In this document: positions 54,870-63,813 of the stretch, piece after piece
How the letters are laid out: every line of letters starts with the position of its first letter
Position numbering within the stretch: the stretch's first letter is position 1
Assembly (NCBI GenBank): GCA_963510375.1
Contig: CAUPES010000004.1
Location: 43,975 to 107,974 of the forward strand
Origin: Fastidiosipila sp963510375
GTDB taxonomy: Bacteria; Bacillota; Clostridia; Saccharofermentanales; Fastidiosipilaceae
Direction: 5' to 3'
DNA: 64,000 nt
Made by a program: the position numbers and the translations under genes
Notes under the pieces: generated by a model
Told to the model about the DNA's origin: nothing
The model's input: the letters and a program-made list of their open reading frames with translations, nothing else
The model's database searches: none

Positions 54870-55892
54870 TTAATGAAATTCTCTATCTTCTAGTGTATCA
54901 CTCATATCTGTCTCAGCATCAATTTTTGAAATAAGATCATTCTCCGCTTCCAAAATATCCAATTCTATAGCAACTTTACTTGCAAAATTACAAGACGAGA
55001 AATCTATATTCGAATTATTTAATATACCAAAATAGAACTCATATATATCTGGATCTTTTAAAATCCAAGAAACTTGACTATTTTCCTCTGCACATTTACA
55101 TAACTCTTCAATCTGAACTTCAGTCCAGCCTGAATATTTATTAAGCATTGCAATTATACCGTGAGTGGATAAGAAACTAGAACTTTCTTTTAATTTCTCT
55201 ATTAGTTTTTGCTTTTCGTTCTCTGTTTCTAATACAATATCATGCTCATTCAGAAAATCTACTAAATGTGTATAAAATTTAATCTTCCCATGTTTTCTTC
55301 TCTCCCATTCTTTCTCCAAAAATGGATTCACTCTTTTATCATCAATCACTGAGCGATAATCCTTATCAGCACTTACAATAAAAATATCTTGATTATTAGG
55401 AACAGACTTCAAAAGAGCTTCCCAATTTATCGCATCTCCATATTTATTATCTTTTCCAGGAGGATTTCCGATTCTATATCGATTGTACGCTAAATCAATA
55501 AATTCATCACAAGGAATCATATCTTTTTCATTAAAAAACTCGGCAATTGTTTTATCTGCAGGCAAATTTTCACTAGCAATGTCATATTCAATTTTTTTAA
55601 GCCATTTTTTATACCTTGATTCTATATCTCTCATATCCTCACTGAAACAAGCAAATTCTTCATACCCCTTTGCAAAGACTGGATATGCTGGTACTTTAAC
55701 CACAAATTCCCTCATAGCAGTTTTGATTTTATTTTCCCTATTCCTAATGATTTCATCATATATTTGTCTTGGTCTAAATAAATTTATACTTGTACCTAAA
55801 CAATCCTTTAATTTTTCAAATTGAGATAAATCATCTTTTGTAAAATGATATAATGACAACCATATATTGGTATCAATAAATAAATTTTTCAT
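54870..55892 (-). CDS. PIN-domain protein (DUF4935-like)
   Basis: This 340-residue protein starts KNLFIDTNIWLSLYHF, the first PIN acidic site (D7). Further acidic positions near GDAINWEALL (about 163) and VSADKDYRS (about 185) fit the metal site of a PIN ribonuclease. The N-terminal 230 residues are the PIN fold; the rest is a helical extension, as in DUF4935. No antitoxin gene is directly before it. It could be a toxin-like nuclease or a defence effector. Confidence 0.75.
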   Translation of the reverse strand: MKNLFIDTNIWLSLYHFTKDDLSQFEKLKDCLGTSINLFRPRQIYDEIIRNRENKIKTAMREFVVKVPAYPVFAKGYEEFACFSEDMRDIESRYKKWLKKIEYDIASENLPADKTIAEFFNEKDMIPCDEFIDLAYNRYRIGNPPGKDNKYGDAINWEALLKSVPNNQDIFIVSADKDYRSVIDDKRVNPFLEKEWERRKHGKIKFYTHLVDFLNEHDIVLETENEKQKLIEKLKESSSFLSTHGIIAMLNKYSGWTEVQIEELCKCAEENSQVSWILKDPDIYEFYFGILNNSNIDFSSCNFASKVAIELDILEAENDLISKIDAETDMSDTLEDREFH

Positions 55893-55994
55893 TTCTTCAC
55901 CTTATATAATTCTATCCTTTTTATATATTATACCTTCTATAACAATTCTTATAAAGCACAAAAAGACACCTTGTTGCTTCCTGTAAAGTGCAAC

Positions 55995-57083
55995 ATAAAC
56001 TGAAGTTGTTTTTTTGTACAATGTTAATTGTTTACGCTATGGCTAAATACTTACCATTTGCATTATTTCCTTCCAATATCTTTCTCGGGTAACTATTTAT
56101 AAATTCCTCTAATTTATTAATTTCTTTCTGTGGTATATCTTTTAGCTTTGTACCTTTAGGAATAAAATATCGGATAAATCCATTTGGATTTTCATTGCTT
56201 CCTCGCTCCCAAGATGAGTACGCATGCGCATAATAAACACTTGTTCTATATTTTTGACTATATATAGACTTTTCCATGCTTTTCCTGTCTTGAAACTCTG
56301 CTCCATTATCTACTGTTATACTCTTAAACTTTTCTTTAAATGCTCTTGCTCCTAGTTTTTTTCTATACTATTAAGTTTTTTCACTACAGATTCTTATCTT
56401 TGCGTATTTATCTTTAAAATAATACATTCTCTTGTGTAACGATCCACAAGTGTCAACAAACAAGTTCTATCTCCCTTACCTGACTCTATACAATCGATCT
56501 CCCAGTGTCCTGCTTCTGTACGTTCTTCTATAGCTTTTGGTCTATGGTTTATTCTCTTCTTATCTGGTGGAGATAAGCGTTTTTCTATAAAGCGTTTTCT
56601 TTGTCTAGGTTTATTGCCTTTACGTGGAAGGTCTTTTATTGTGACTTCTAGGAATACTTCTTTTTCTATATAGTTGTAAATAGTTCTGGTACAAAGTTTT
56701 TTATCTGTTGGCCAACCAACTTTATCGAAATACATTGTTATTGCTGCCGGAGAAAATTTCAGCTTATTTATGTTATTCATCTCTTTTCCTATTAACATGT
56801 TTTCTATTATTCTGGCTAATGTATGGTCGTTACTAATCTTTAAAGTTGGTCCTTTATTACTCCAAGTCTTTTCTACGGTTTTCTGGCTACTACAGAGGAG
56901 TATGCTGTGTATTCTTTTAGAATAGAATTCTTTTGCTGTACTTTCCACGTTTGAGTTCTCTAAATAGAGTTGCTTCACTCCAACCTAATATCTTTGCTAA
57001 TTCTTTTTGATTTAATTTATCATTTTTAGACCGTTTCAAATTATTGTACAGGATTGTTTGAGCCTTTTATAATTTCAGTTTAT
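55995..57083 (-). mobile_element. Decayed IS30-family element
   Basis: The ends are an imperfect inverted repeat, ATAAACTGAAGTT (55995-56007) and ATAAACTGAAATT (57071-57083 on the minus strand). A TGTACAAT-like motif lies further in at both ends. Inside lies a broken IS30 transposase in three frames. It has landed in the IS150-like remnant next to it, whose gene ends exactly at the element border. Confidence 0.6.
56032..57039 (-). pseudogene. IS30-family transposase, multiply frameshifted
   Basis: Pieces in order: an HTH start from about 57039 (KELAKILGWSEATLFRELKR) in one frame, then a 194-residue part (56978-56394, YNYIEKEVFLEVTIKDLP and WEIDCIESGKGDRTCLLTLVDRYTR) with the first catalytic Asp of the DDE domain. 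A frame change near 56280-56394 leads to the C-terminal YYAHAYSSWERGSNENPNG with the last Glu (56277-56032). The family is clear from the characteristic end sequence. At least two lesions make it inactive. Confidence 0.8.
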
Positions 57084-57274
57084 TTTACAGTTCGCCCTTT
57101 TTTACGAGAACGCATTAATCCTTCGTCACCGAATGCTTTGTATACATAAATCCAATTGTGTAGCTGTTTGCTAGAGCCAATTTCATGTTTTTTTGAAAGA
57201 TATTCCGTTTCACCTTTGCCATCCAAATATTCTAAAACAACTTTCTTCTTAAATTCAAAACTATATTTTGTCAT
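57080..57274 (-). pseudogene. Remnant of an IS150-group transposase orfA
   Basis: The 64 residues from MTKYSFEFKKKVVLEYLDGKG (GGGAGG precedes the ATG) are the HTH N-terminus of an IS3-family (IS150-like) OrfA. It ends with RSRKKGRTVK at the IS30 border. The IS end TGTACCGACC... (57330-57335 on the minus strand) fits the group's terminal repeat. The rest of the element is lost. Confidence 0.7.
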
Positions 57275-57335
57275 AAAAATACTAACCTCCCATTCGTTAG
57301 ATTTTGGTCTAACTTTTTTTTGAGGGGTCGGTACA

Positions 57336-57820
57336 TTCATCAGAAAATGAAGCCTGGGAATTATTTAAAACTTACTACATAGATCCTGATAGATATCCCT
57401 TAAATATAAATGGGTTTAAAGCTAGAAATGGAGTAGAGTGCACTGCCGATGCTATTATTTCGATTAATAGAATATATAGTCATGAGGGTTTTAATCAGAA
57501 ATTCATATATGTTCCCTAGAGAACGAGGAGGAATTAATACCTCTAGATACTCTATATTTGGTGACAGGATATATCACACTTTATTTGATTTAAAACAATA
57601 CTTTGAAAATAAGGAGTGTAAGTTGAATAAAGCCTATCAGTTACCCAGGACTAAATTGTGGCTAGATTCATTTAATAACTTTCAAGAATTGATAACTTAT
57701 ATGAAAATAGATGGAATTTTCACTGATGCAAATAATGAAATTTATGATTTGGAAAAGAGTAATAATGAAATAACAAATTCATATTGCGATTACTATAATA
57801 AAAAATGGTCTGAAGGATAA
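57336..57820 (+). pseudogene. Truncated gene of unknown family cut by the IS
   Basis: Immediately right of the IS150-like end a frame reads SSENEAWELFKTYY, DPDRYPLNINGFKARNG and INRIYSHEGFNQKFIYVP. It changes frame once (about 57515) and continues RERGGINTSRYSIFGDRIYHTLFDLKQYF and ends KKWSEG. This is one protein lacking its start because of the insertion. I do not recognise the family. The last part alone would start at 57449. Confidence 0.6.
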
Positions 57821-57892
57821 CATAAAAACACAAAAGATAAAATAAATATTTTCAACCAAAAATTTTATCAATAAAGTTTATCTTATTATCAC

Positions 57893-58564
57893 TTAAATTT
57901 CTCTGAACAAATCTATTTTATTCCCGTTTTTATCTTTCCATTCAGTCCAGCCATTATTAGGCCGTCCTATGACAATCCATCCTGCAGTCGAAGGAGAGCT
58001 ACAAACAACATCTTCCATTAAGATATTATTTTCAATCTTAGCATTTCGTCTTATTGCTGGTACAAAGCCTGCTTTAGTTGGAGCACAGATACTTCCTTTT
58101 AAAACTTTAAACACACCATCTTCAACAACAGCTTTGCCACTAGTTTTTCCAAAACCTCTAATATTTCTATCTAAATAATAGGTGCCATCTGGAATAAAAC
58201 CTGCATCTGATTTTATTTCCAATTCTTTTACAGCATCATCAAATATTTTTTCTTTGCTCTTTTCTTTTGGATAAACCACAACCCCCTCAAATGAAGAAAG
58301 TAAGTTTATTACTAAGTCGATATCTAATGCGAACAGCTCAGTATTAGGGACTTTGCTTTTTCTAAATATTTCATCAAGTAGATTTTCTTTCTCATCATAA
58401 TCTTCTACTTCTATTGCAAAGTTACGCTTCAATCCTGTGACATTGGAATATCCATTTCTTTCTAAATTGTACATGCGAGATTCAAAGTTATCACTACCTG
58501 TTTTTCCAATTTTTATAAGACCAGGCACAACTGTGGTCATTACATAAATTATCCCTCTAGCCAT
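57893..58564 (-). CDS. GIY-YIG nuclease-family protein with DUF4357
   Basis: The first 90 residues match the T5orf172/GIY-YIG fold: GIIYVMTTVVPGLIKIGKTG with the family G-I-Y start and KIGKT. The C-terminal third (about 120-223) is a DUF4357-type domain ending SPSTAGWIVIGRPNNGWTEW. Such proteins often accompany R-M systems or are part of other defence genes. It lies between the truncated IS-cut gene and a lone unknown gene, on the minus strand like the R-M operon. Confidence 0.8.
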   Translation of the reverse strand: MARGIIYVMTTVVPGLIKIGKTGSDNFESRMYNLERNGYSNVTGLKRNFAIEVEDYDEKENLLDEIFRKSKVPNTELFALDIDLVINLLSSFEGVVVYPKEKSKEKIFDDAVKELEIKSDAGFIPDGTYYLDRNIRGFGKTSGKAVVEDGVFKVLKGSICAPTKAGFVPAIRRNAKIENNILMEDVVCSSPSTAGWIVIGRPNNGWTEWKDKNGNKIDLFREI

Positions 58565-58752
58565 TTTTTACCTCTAATTTTTTAATAATTCATAATATTA
58601 GTTCAAACTCTATTTTACCAATTCAACAAACATTTATTTAGAAAAAAACACACAAAGCAATTAGCAAATACAAAGTTTAAACTATCTATAGGAGAGGAGA
58701 AATTACTAGTCCTATTATTAATCGATTTGGAATTCAATAATTTTCATATAGA

Positions 58753-58863
58753 ATGGAACGAAATGAGAAAAAACATTATAACGGCGAAATCATAGGTGAA
58801 AAGTTTGAGGATTGGAAACTGTCTTATCCGAAAAAATCAAGATTTTTAAAGAATCATAGGTAA
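58753..58863 (+). CDS. Small ORF, unrecognised
   Basis: This 36-codon frame starts MERNEKKHYNGEIIGEKFED and ends KSRFLKNHR, without a convincing ribosome binding site (no G-rich run within 15 bases). It might be a remnant. The rest of the gap between 58565 and 58929 holds no other signal. Confidence 0.2.
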   Translation: MERNEKKHYNGEIIGEKFEDWKLSYPKKSRFLKNHR

Positions 58864-58929
58864 TCCTATTATCAATTGCAGAGTATTAAATGATTATAGA
58901 ATTACGAAATATATGGAGTGAATAAGTTA

Positions 58930-59640
58930 ATGGATGCTGATAGAAAAAATTTTACCTTTGATAATTGGTATAAAGAAATTTATAAAATTAAAAATAATTA
59001 TAATATTACTTTAAATGATATTTTTGATTTTGACAAAATAATTCAATACAATGGCAATAATATGATTTGTCCTCGTACAATTGAAGAGATAGAAAAAAAT
59101 AACTCACTATCCTCAAAAAAAAAGAAAAATATAAAAAGACTTATAGAATGTAGCAAAAATTTGGAAAATAACGGGTTTTATCCATTTAGGTTGAGTGGCG
59201 ATGCAGATTATGAACTAAAACTTGATAAAGAAAAAGCTAAAGAAATGCACTATCTACTGAATTTTTCATTAATACCTGTAACCTGTAATTTAAATATTGT
59301 TAAGGGACAACGCCAATTATTTGATTTTCTCAACAATGATTTGGGCGATTATTATATAAATAAAGATATCAATCATATACCTTATCGAAAGTGGGGTAAG
59401 CAGTATAAAGATGAAAAGAAAAACTTTAAAAAAATGGATTTAGAAAAGAAAGCTTTGAAAGCTTATTTGGATATTTTTGATAGCATTGAAGAATATTGTA
59501 AAGTAGTTTACTTGGTAGAAAAAAATACACTTAGTAGCTTAAATGCAAAAGGATATTGGAAAGAAAGAAAAGAAATTACTAAAACTAAAATAAAAGAAGA
59601 TCTTCTATGTATTGATATTTCAGCAGAATGTTATAAATAG
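58930..59640 (+). CDS. Unknown protein near the HaeIII-like R-M operon
   Basis: This 236-residue Lys/Asn-rich protein (MDADRKNFTFDNWYKEI at its start) has mixed helical and beta text and no signal or TM. GGAGTG lies about 8 bases before the ATG at 58930; the GTG at 58918 is too close to it. It is convergent with the R-M operon. No recognised domain; the position next to GIY-YIG and R-M genes suggests a defence-linked accessory gene, which is inference. Confidence 0.5.
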   Translation: MDADRKNFTFDNWYKEIYKIKNNYNITLNDIFDFDKIIQYNGNNMICPRTIEEIEKNNSLSSKKKKNIKRLIECSKNLENNGFYPFRLSGDADYELKLDKEKAKEMHYLLNFSLIPVTCNLNIVKGQRQLFDFLNNDLGDYYINKDINHIPYRKWGKQYKDEKKNFKKMDLEKKALKAYLDIFDSIEEYCKVVYLVEKNTLSSLNAKGYWKERKEITKTKIKEDLLCIDISAECYK

Positions 59641-59737
59641 CTTTTTGAGAAACATAGAAAGTAAAATATCCCAGCCTTTTTTACTCTAAGTTTGTCTAAA
59701 TAATATTTGCATGAATGTCTACTTACTAATCAACACA

Positions 59738-59773
59738 AAAAGACCGTAACAACTAAGCTACGGTCTAATTTTT
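59738..59773 (+). terminator. Terminator after unknown gene
   Basis: AGACCGTA (59740-59747) pairs with TACGGTCT (59758-59765), followed by a T-run. The rest of the 438-base gap to the R-M operon shows only a weak GAATAAAC/GTTTATTC hairpin near 60050. Confidence 0.7.
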
Positions 59774-60078
59774 TATATTCAATTGCAAGCCACTTTGAAC
59801 AATACTTGAGATTATTCTTTCTGAAATCTTTAATCAATTTTGCCCCAGTTGCTCACTCTAATAGGCTATAAACCTTGAGAATAAGCCATTTTCGATAAAA
59901 TATCTACTATTCCCATTCTTCTTTCTCAAACGTCAGATATATCCCAATTTATTCAAAATACTGCATTTTATTTTTACAGTATCACTAAATCCACCTAATT
60001 ATAGGACGTTTTCAGATTTTTAGTCCCGTCCCAGTCCCAGTACCGGACAAATGAATAAACTTTATATACCAAATTTGT

Positions 60079-61746
60079 TTATTCAACCTTAGCCATTAAA
60101 TCCATTACTCTAGCCTTTATATTTTCTAATTCAATTGATAATTGCTTTTTAGCTGTTGGTGTTATAATTGAAGTATGACCAACTGCATCTCTAACAGGTT
60201 TATATATGTCAGATGAGCGACTCAACGCAGGATCTTTATTTTTATCTGATGCCTTATCGATAAAATTTGACAAATATTTCATATCAAGATAGTAAATATC
60301 TTCCATTGATTCTCTTATATCATAACTAATATTTGCTATTCCTTTGTTCTCTTTTTCTCTTTCCTTCCATTTACTAGCTTCTTTTGTTGCTTCATCGGAT
60401 AAATCCATTTTATTATAAACTATATATTTTCTTAAGAGATTCTCAGCTATAAAACATTCTACATAAGATGGAATATTATATTCCGATTCAGTAGATAAAG
60501 ATTTAACCCACTCATCAACAAGTTGATCTTTCTTAACTTTTTTATAATCACTATTTTGCTTATGAGTTTCTTTCATTTCCTTGATAGTTGTATTAAATAA
60601 TTCCTGAGCTTTTCTCTTCTTAGGTGTAATCTTCATATTATCAGGATCGCCATCATCTCCTTTTTCACGTCTTAAATCATCCCAATCATCAATTATGTTT
60701 TTAAATAATCTTTCCACTTCATTAAGTAGTAGTTTATAATTTTGACTATCAGAAATGATTCCTTCTCTACTGCTTGTAAATATATCTTTTGTATTACCTG
60801 ACTCCAGATCATCAAAATGAATTTGACCGTATACATAATTTTCAACGATTCTAGAAGTTGGCGTATGTCTCAGTATATCTTTTTCCCTTAATCTTCCGTT
60901 TACAAAAAGATCAATCGTTAACTTTTCTTGTGTACCACGAATTTTAAGTTTTGATGGTTTGTTAACTGATGCAATATAACCTTTAATATTAATATCTGAT
61001 TTTAATATTTTTTTCTCTATATCTGAAGGTAATTGATTAATGAATGAATCTTCTATATTATTTATTATCCAAATAAACTGTGTGTCTTTTGCAAATTCCT
61101 TCAACATTTTCTCATCAATTTTTTCGTCATTAACATATATATTAAAATTTTTATCTAATAACGAAAATCTAAAGTATAATGCTATTGATTTTTTTATATA
61201 ATCAACAGTATTAGTTATTCCTTCGTTAACATTTTCAAATAAAATATAAGTTCCTTTTTCTAATTTATTTAGTGATGGTATATCATCAGATGTAAGTTTC
61301 TCAAGTACATATTCCTGCGAATTTAAATCATCGTTAATTGCTTCATCTAACCTAGAATTATCAATAATACCTCCTACAATATCTGTTTCCTTTGTTTTAG
61401 ATGCTACGTGAATTCTCTGAGCACAAGATAATAAAGCCAACTTTCCTATACCTTTTCTTCCTATAAAAGGTCTCCCATTTTCTGTCTTATACTCACCATT
61501 TTTCCTTTTTGAATAGCCAATTTTCAAAAATTTATTTTGAAAATCTTCGTATGTCATGCCAATACCATCATCTATAATTTCCATAGAATTATTATTTTTA
61601 TCGATATTTATCCACACATTTTTAGCATCTGCATCCCATGAATTTGATATGGCTTCACCTAAAATTGTTATAATATTTCTATATAAATTTCTACCTAAAT
61701 GATTTAATACACTTAATGAAATGTTAAAAGTAAAATTATTCTCCAT
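60079..61746 (-). CDS. MORC/MutL-like GHKL ATPase of an R-M operon
   Basis: This 555-residue protein has a Bergerat-fold ATPase: N box GEAISNSWDADA (E31, N35, D38), G1 DDGIGM (59-64), G2 GRKGIGK (96-102). A transducer-like S5 domain (about 180-330) and a long helical C-terminus (about 370-555) follow. MORC-like and MutL-like ATPases of this size occur in restriction operons (prokaryotic MORC relatives). It lies 9 bases after the second methyltransferase gene with only a weak ribosome binding site. It probably acts with the operon's nuclease or methylases, for example in DNA remodelling or self/nonself control. Confidence 0.85.
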   Translation of the reverse strand: MENNFTFNISLSVLNHLGRNLYRNIITILGEAISNSWDADAKNVWINIDKNNNSMEIIDDGIGMTYEDFQNKFLKIGYSKRKNGEYKTENGRPFIGRKGIGKLALLSCAQRIHVASKTKETDIVGGIIDNSRLDEAINDDLNSQEYVLEKLTSDDIPSLNKLEKGTYILFENVNEGITNTVDYIKKSIALYFRFSLLDKNFNIYVNDEKIDEKMLKEFAKDTQFIWIINNIEDSFINQLPSDIEKKILKSDINIKGYIASVNKPSKLKIRGTQEKLTIDLFVNGRLREKDILRHTPTSRIVENYVYGQIHFDDLESGNTKDIFTSSREGIISDSQNYKLLLNEVERLFKNIIDDWDDLRREKGDDGDPDNMKITPKKRKAQELFNTTIKEMKETHKQNSDYKKVKKDQLVDEWVKSLSTESEYNIPSYVECFIAENLLRKYIVYNKMDLSDEATKEASKWKEREKENKGIANISYDIRESMEDIYYLDMKYLSNFIDKASDKNKDPALSRSSDIYKPVRDAVGHTSIITPTAKKQLSIELENIKARVMDLMAKVE

Positions 61747-61755
61747 TTAATTTTC

Positions 61756-62790
61756 TCACTTTCTTTTTTCATAACTTGATCTTATACTCAAGCCTATAAT
61801 TTCTCCTAATCTGGGTGGAACAGCGTTCCCTATGTGTCTAGCTATATTTTTTAATATAACCTTACTATCTTTGGGAACAAATGAATATGAATTAGGAAAA
61901 GTTTGTAATATTGATCCTTCTCTAAGTGTTAATGCTCTATCTTGCTCTGGATGACCAAATCTTCCAGTGCCATATCCTATAAATTGTGTTGTAATAGTCG
62001 GTGATACTTCATCCCATTTCATCCTACCATAAACAGAAGAATAAGAACGACCGGTTTCTTTTTTATGGCAATTCAATATTAAATTTTGAGGCCAATCTCT
62101 CCAAGTTCCACCAGGAATAGAGTGTTGAATTCTTTGTAGATTTTTTTCGGATAGGGCTGATGTTACGTGTAAATTATCAGCATTGTTAATTTCACCGGCT
62201 CCAATTTTAGGTAGATTATATATTGCATCCCTAACTGTAACAGGAATTTTATGAGTAGGTTCAATAAATTTAATCTTCATCCCTCTTGAAGCTATAAGCA
62301 ATAATCTTTTTCTTCGTTGAGGAACACCATAATCTGCAGCGTTAACAATTTTATAATCAATATTATAATTACAATTTTTTAATGTATCTATAAAGTCATT
62401 AAAGACTTCTTCTTTTAGTAACTCGGGCACATTTTCCATAGAAACTATATCAGGTTTAACTTCATTAATTAAACGGCCAAATTGATAAAGTAAGCTCCAA
62501 TCCTTATGTTTTTTTCTATTACTTTTATCCTTTTGATGCATAGAAAAAGGCTGACACGGAGCACATCCAGCTAATATTTTTATATCATATCCAAAAAATA
62601 ATTCTTCTATCTCTTTTGCAGTTATATCTTCTATGTTCTTATTAATAAATTTTGCGTTATTATTATGTGTATATGAATATTCACATGTTTTATCTAGATC
62701 AAATCCAGCAATTACATTAATACCAGATTTTTCAAGACCGCATGTCAATCCTCCTATACCACAAAATAAATCAATAGCTCCATATCTCAT
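61756..62790 (-). CDS. DNA (cytosine-5) methyltransferase
   Basis: This 344-residue C5 methylase has motif I DLFCGIGGLTCGL (7-19), motif IV GCAPCQPFS with catalytic C79, motif VI SMENVPELL, motif VIII RRKRLLL, motif IX GHPEQDRALTLREGSILQTFP and motif X GNAVPPRLG. The target region lies between VIII and IX and is not typical of M.HaeIII, so it may recognise another site or have another role. AAGGAGG precedes the ATG. It lies between the HaeIII-like endonuclease and the MORC-like ATPase. Confidence 0.93.
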   Translation of the reverse strand: MRYGAIDLFCGIGGLTCGLEKSGINVIAGFDLDKTCEYSYTHNNNAKFINKNIEDITAKEIEELFFGYDIKILAGCAPCQPFSMHQKDKSNRKKHKDWSLLYQFGRLINEVKPDIVSMENVPELLKEEVFNDFIDTLKNCNYNIDYKIVNAADYGVPQRRKRLLLIASRGMKIKFIEPTHKIPVTVRDAIYNLPKIGAGEINNADNLHVTSALSEKNLQRIQHSIPGGTWRDWPQNLILNCHKKETGRSYSSVYGRMKWDEVSPTITTQFIGYGTGRFGHPEQDRALTLREGSILQTFPNSYSFVPKDSKVILKNIARHIGNAVPPRLGEIIGLSIRSSYEKRK

Positions 62791-62847
62791 AAATACCTCC
62801 TTATTTTTAAAAACACACTTATATTTATAGTATTTAATAAGGAATTA

Positions 62848-63804
62848 TTACTTCCACTTACAGTCTATAGAAATGATAGTGGTAGGCATACCTATTATTT
62901 GTATGTCAAACTTCAAGCTTGTTTCTACTTTTGTTGATGCATTGTGTATTCTGAAGCTAAATTGCCAACCCCTATCAAGGTATAGTTCCAAGGTACTTTT
63001 GCTACCTGGTCTAAATTCAAGACTAACAATTCTTGTAGGTAGCGAAGCTATCGGCAACTTGACACTTCTTTTGCGTTTTATACCTTCTTTATTCAAAGTA
63101 CCTCTTAGGTTGTAGCTTTGAACTTGTGTCATTTGTTTACTGTCAATACCAATTACTTTATAAAAATCGAACTCTCCAAGAAGATACTCAACCATTAATT
63201 TTGGAATATCTTTACCATAAATATTGTTTTGCCTATCTATTTCATCCTTAAAAGCATTTAGAAGTGGTAAATAAACATCATCTTCTTTGCTAGGAAGATC
63301 TCTCCATTTAGATCCTTTTGCCATTTCATCTTCTAAATAATCAAAAATAGGCTTTATATCTTCCCAATATTTATCAGAGCATTTTATTCCATACCATTTT
63401 TCACCAAAGTCTAATCCTTTAGATAATCTACTGTGTTTAACGGCAAAATGATTATGCTTTACACTCAGACCAATCTCCCATTCTATGCCTTTTCTAATGA
63501 TTAAAACATCCCTTACATCTCCATCTTTGCCCTTATGATCAGTCTGAATTTTTAATTCTAACTCATCATCTCCATCGTCTAAGATTAAAGGTTCTAATTC
63601 TAAAATTGCGTTAGTACCTGCCAAAGCACTTACTTTATACATATCTTTTTCAGATTCTTCTAAAGTATTCCACGCCTTTTCAGCAGCTTTATAGCTTGAG
63701 TTTTTTTCAATTTTTGAGACTCTATATTTCGATATTTCTTCATGTAAAGTATTTAAATATGCAAATTCATAAGCTCTACCTTGGTTATTACTTTTGTTAC
63801 TCAT
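62848..63804 (-). CDS. HaeIII-like restriction endonuclease
   Basis: This 318-residue enzyme closely follows the HaeIII family: N-terminal SNKSNNQGRAYEFAYLNTL, KAAEKAWNTLEESEKDMY, DHKGKDGDVRDVLIIR (active-site region), and WEIGLSVKHNHFAVKHSRLS. It is predicted to cut GGCC. Its Met start has AGAGGTG upstream, 9 bases after the preceding methyltransferase. The pairing with a M.HaeIII-like gene supports the specificity. Confidence 0.88.
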   Translation of the reverse strand: MSNKSNNQGRAYEFAYLNTLHEEISKYRVSKIEKNSSYKAAEKAWNTLEESEKDMYKVSALAGTNAILELEPLILDDGDDELELKIQTDHKGKDGDVRDVLIIRKGIEWEIGLSVKHNHFAVKHSRLSKGLDFGEKWYGIKCSDKYWEDIKPIFDYLEDEMAKGSKWRDLPSKEDDVYLPLLNAFKDEIDRQNNIYGKDIPKLMVEYLLGEFDFYKVIGIDSKQMTQVQSYNLRGTLNKEGIKRKRSVKLPIASLPTRIVSLEFRPGSKSTLELYLDRGWQFSFRIHNASTKVETSLKFDIQIIGMPTTIISIDCKWK

Positions 63805-63813
63805 AACACACCT

